A stretch of DNA of 64,000 nt from Elephas maximus indicus (Eukaryota > Chordata > Mammalia > Proboscidea > Elephantidae): contig NC_064839.1 of NCBI RefSeq assembly GCF_024166365.1, positions 33,554,378 to 33,618,377 on the forward strand, given 5' to 3'. Under the pieces are notes generated by a model. It had not been told where the DNA came from and made no database searches. It saw only the letters and a list, made by a program, of their open reading frames with translations. Positions 60,631 through 64,000 of the stretch are shown here, one piece after another. Numbering within the stretch: the first letter of the stretch is position 1; each line of letters begins with the position of its first letter. Made by a program: the position numbers and the translations under genes.

Positions 60631-63600
60631 TCAGAGCGTTAACATTAGGTCAGCCCCTCCCACGAAGCGGGACTGGATGCAGGTCACCTGGGGCAGTTGG
60701 GCTTGGAAGCGCCTGACTGCAGCCATGCTGATACCAGGACACATGGCCACATCCAACACTCGGAGTTGCTTGCACACCTGCCCAATGGTGTCCAGGGTTC
60801 TGCAGGAGGCCACTGGGTAAGCGCCTGCCCAGAGTGGGCCCAGCGCAGCCCTGCCCTGGGGCTCCCTCCACTCAGCATCAGTGAATGGACACTCACTGCT
60901 CGGTGAGTTGACTGCAGCTGGACAGGTTGAGGTGCTGCAGCCTTGGCCAGGAGCCGGCTGCCTGGGCCCAGCCCTCATCACTAAGGAGGCTGCAGTGACT
61001 CAGCACCAAGTGCTCCAGGCTGGGGCAGCCCCTGGCCACAGCTACTAGGCCTGTGTCTGTGAATTCTGGCAGTAGGCTCAGGGACAATCTCCTCAGCTGG
61101 GGGAACTGGAGCACCTGCAAGGATAGGAGCGTGGGGTGGCTGTAGCATGGTACTGAGCCCAGGACCTATTCCCACATCCCCCAGCCAGAGAAGTGGCTGT
61201 GGACAGCAGGAGTCAATGAGAAAGGAACTCTCCATTTTTCCAAGCAAAAAGTAGGTAGGCCTGAGCACCTGGCTCCAGTCCCAGGGTCCTCAGCCTATCC
61301 AGGCCTCAGCCCCATTACCTTGGCCAGGCTGGCATCGGACAGCTTGCTGCAGGCTGTAAGGTCCAGCTCTTGCAGGGTCTGCAGCATGAGCAGGGAGGGG
61401 CCCTGAGGCTTGGGAGAGAACTCCTTGGGGCCCATTGCCCAATGCTCCAGCTCTTGACGTGGCTGTGGGAAGAAGGAGCCCCTGCTTCTCAGGTTCCTCC
61501 TGAGTCTAGCCTCCAAGTGCTCCTAAGGAGGGTCTTGGGAGGGGCAGGAGGGTGGCTGAGCCCAGGGACCTCCCCCCCATGACCTCGAGGGTCCTGTACC
61601 TGGAGCCCCTGCACAGGTGCCTCACTGGGCTCCCCTAGTCCCAGGAGCCCCCAGTCACAGAGCTCCTTGCACCATGCCAGGCGCAGGACTGAGAGGTGGG
61701 TGAGGTAGGTGCAGATGGCCTGCATGGTCTGGTTGGTGAGGGCCACGCAGGAGGATAAGTCTAGCACCCTGAGGCTGGGGCCCAGCTCTGGGATCAGGGA
61801 GAGCACTGAGGCGTCCTACGAGGGAAGCAGAGAAGTGATGGAGAGGTGTCTGTGCCTGTGCCACCAGGGCTGGGGGTCACTAGGAAGGTCCCATCCCCAC
61901 AGGCAATAGAGCAGTACCAAAGGAGTCCAAGGAGGGAAGCTGCATGATCCCTGGAGTGCAAAGAGGGAGTGGACAGGGCGGGCCTTGGGGATGGAGGCTG
62001 CTGGAGGACAAAGGCCTGGACCATAGCTGGGGCAGGAAGGCTGCAGGTGAAGTCTCCAGGGTCCTGCCCTGCCCTGCCCAAGTTCCCCGCCCCTGCAAAA
62101 GGAGTGGGCTGAGGCAGCCCTCTGATATTGGACCCGAGGTAGACATCTGACCCAAGCTGAGCCAATCAGATATGTTCCCTAGAGAACTTGAACCAGAGCT
62201 GCAGCTGAGAGAAGCCTGGTGGGAAAGGGAAGATGGAGGGAGGGGGTCAGGTGGCGAGGCTCTTTTGGGGAAACAAGGTTGAGAGATTTTTTTTTTTTAG
62301 GTTGGGAAAACCCTGGTCCCATTGATAGATTGAAGGGATAATCCACTGAAGAGGGAGAGACTGACGTTGCCAAAACACGGACACTACCCAGAGGGCCAGG
62401 CTGAGCTAATGAAAGGACTGGCTTCAGCAGGGAAATGACCGTGTTGCTCCCACATCCCATCACCTCCCTCAGGCCCTCTTCTGCGGAACCTCAGTGCCTC
62501 TCCTCTCAGGACTTGGTTCCATCACCCTTCTCACCAGACTTCCCTGCCTCCAGAATATGGGCACTCAGGGGGCTCGCTTTAGAGCCCCTCCCTGGTCACT
62601 GAGCACCTGGCACGTGAGGCCTTGTGCCTCCTTGTGACTGGGCCACCTGGGTCTCTTGGCCCTCCCTTTACCGGGGCCCCAGTGGGGGTTGCGGGGAGGA
62701 GAGCTGGCAGCAGCACTGTCTAGGCCCCCTTCCCCTTCCAGACGGTGTTCCAAGTCCCATTCTCCCTACTATTCCTTGGACACAAACATGGTAGCTCCTC
62801 CCTGGCAACACATGCTGAGGTCCCCCAACCCCTGGACCTGACAAATAAGGTATGGGGTAGTACGCTCACCTTGAGTGAGGAGCAGTAAGCCAGGCTGAGG
62901 GAGGTCAGTGGGAGTGGGGCTCTGTGCGCTGAGCCCAAGGCCTGGGCCAATCCCCGCCCGCTCACCAGGCAGCACTCAGCCATGTCGAGGCTCTGCAGCT
63001 CCCGCAGGCCCCCTAGGGCCTTACATCCCACGTCTGTTAGCCGCTGCAGCTTCCTCAGGCTCAGGCGCCGCAGGTGCCGCAGGCCAAGGCTCACGGCCAA
63101 GAGCGCCCCATCAGCCAGTTCTGAGCAGCCGCTGAGGTCCAGAGAGGTAAGACCTGGTTGCTGGCGGCAGAGGGCGGCCACAGCCTCTGTGGACAGGTCC
63201 CGGCAGCTGTGCAAGCTCAGTTCCTGCAACTGCAGCCCAGGCACCTGTCCCAGGGCCTGCAGGGCCTCAGGTAGCAGGCCGGTGCCGCTCAGGTCTAGGG
63301 CACGCAGCTTACCAGCCCGCTCCTTCACAAATCGCAGCAAGTTTCGGAAGGAGAGGAGGGAGGGGCAGCTGTCCTGGGGGCCCATGGAGCCTTGGGCTGG
63401 GCTCAGCTCGAAGGTGAGGTGGCAGTAGGCCAAGGAGAGGCGCTCCAGGCTGGGGGCACAGCTGCTGAGCCGGTTGAAGCTGAGGTCGGCTAGGTCCCGC
63501 AGGCCGGCCAGGTTGAGCTCCCGAAGGCTGTGCAACGCCTCCCGGACCCGCTGTGCCATCTCGGGCTGAGCCAGCAGCGTGCCTGAGGTGAAGAGGCTGT

Positions 63601-63862
63601 TGCAGCCACTAAGGTCAAGGGTACGCAAGGCCGGGCAGCCCAGGATCAGGGCCATGAAGGAGGCCTCTGTGGGGCTGCCCCCACCCAGGCACAAGCTCTG
63701 CAGGTGTGGGCCCAGGTGGTAGGCGACAGACTGCAGCACCTGGTGTGAAGCTGGCGAGCTATCCACGTTGGTCAGGCTGATGCAGGAGATGCCCCGGAGG
63801 CCCAGGCTCTTGATGGCTGGGAGGGAGGCTGAGGATACGGGGATGTTGTACCGCACATTTGT
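60631..63862 (-). CDS. LRRC29: FBXL9/LRRC29, F-box and leucine-rich repeat protein, 3' part
   Basis: Five coding exons on the minus strand, 63862-62870, 61815-61600, 61462-61319, 61114-60897 and 60799-60631, give 579 in-frame codons. The 5' exons, expected to hold the F-box, lie beyond the right edge. The protein is almost entirely LRRs of the LxxLxLxxCxxLxD type (e.g. LRTLDLSGCNSLFTSGTL, LTSLDLSGCSELADGALL, LQSLDMAECCLVSGRGL, LQELDLTACSKLSDASL, LQHLNLSSCSQLTEQTL, LRVLDVAMCPGISMAAV). It ends FVGGADLMLTL, like human LRRC29. F-box/LRR proteins choose substrates for SCF ubiquitin ligases; the substrate is unknown. The human locus encodes a short protein and is, as I recall, named as an FBXL9 pseudogene; here no break is seen in the window. 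Confidence 0.9.
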
Positions 63863-64000
63863 CTAAGGAGCAGCAGCAAGCATGGGGTTAGCCCTGGCTT
63901 CAGAGAGAACTGGACATTGGGTCTGTTGGTGAGGGTGGCAGGCCAGAGACTGGGGGCAGGTCAGGGAAGGGCCCTTTGACAACAGGGACCCAACATGTGT
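63863..64000 (-). other. FBXL9/LRRC29 intron at the window edge
   Basis: Sequence upstream of the acceptor at 63864-63863; no exon is recognisable before the window ends. Confidence 0.5.

Overview
This window is a gene-dense stretch of a placental mammal genome that keeps the gene order of human 16q22.1: PHAF1 (C16orf70) > B3GNT9 < TRADD < FBXL8 > HSF4 > NOL3 > KIAA0895L/MATCAP1 < EXOC3L1 < E2F4 > ELMO3 > (with MIR328 antisense inside ELMO3) and FBXL9/LRRC29 <. The retroposons identify the lineage. Many copies are tRNA-derived SINEs ending in a GTCGGAATCGACTCGACGGCA-like tail, which are AfroSINEs. A long form and a shorter form lacking a central block (the form I recall as typical of Paenungulata) occur side by side, together with RTE-type LINE pieces that share the SINE tail. 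An elephant is most likely; manatee or hyrax cannot be excluded.

Layout. 1-7.2 kb: the last eight coding exons and 3'UTR of PHAF1 (+). 8.1-9.7 kb: intronless coding region of B3GNT9 (-). 9.8-12.6 kb: intergenic, filled with L2, a solo LTR, a SINE and an L1 tail. 12.6-18.2 kb: TRADD (-). 18.1-22.4 kb: FBXL8 (+), starting from the same CpG-rich promoter block as TRADD. 22.9-27.6 kb: HSF4 (+). 28-31.8 kb: NOL3 (+). 32-40.7 kb: KIAA0895L (-). 41.2-46.3 kb: EXOC3L1 (-). 48.2-54.6 kb: E2F4 (+). 54.7-59.8 kb: ELMO3 (+) with miR-328 on the opposite strand. 60.1 kb to the right edge: an F-box/LRR gene (FBXL9/LRRC29, -) whose 5' end lies outside.

All exon boundaries were read by hand from splice consensus, reading phase and remembered human orthologues. 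Reconstructed lengths are B3GNT9 403 aa, TRADD 310, FBXL8 374, HSF4 491, NOL3 208, KIAA0895L 471, EXOC3L1 744, E2F4 401 and ELMO3 720. All agree closely with the human proteins and none of the host genes looks broken. The neighbours do not form a pathway in the bacterial sense, but two (TRADD, NOL3) act in death-receptor/apoptosis signalling, two encode F-box/LRR substrate adaptors, and two are transcription factors (HSF4, E2F4).

I found no new multi-gene system. The points most worth a second look are: (i) an AfroSINE that landed on an EXOC3L1 3' splice site, duplicated it, and now supplies its pyrimidine tract; (ii) an AT-AC (U12-type) intron in E2F4; (iii) the apparently intact F-box/LRR gene that is annotated as a pseudogene/short LRR gene in human; (iv) miR-328 sitting over the splice acceptor of an antisense ELMO3 intron; (v) a change at the NOL3 CK2 site (residue 149); and (vi) a TRADD 3' end that appears to be cleaved inside an L1 tail.
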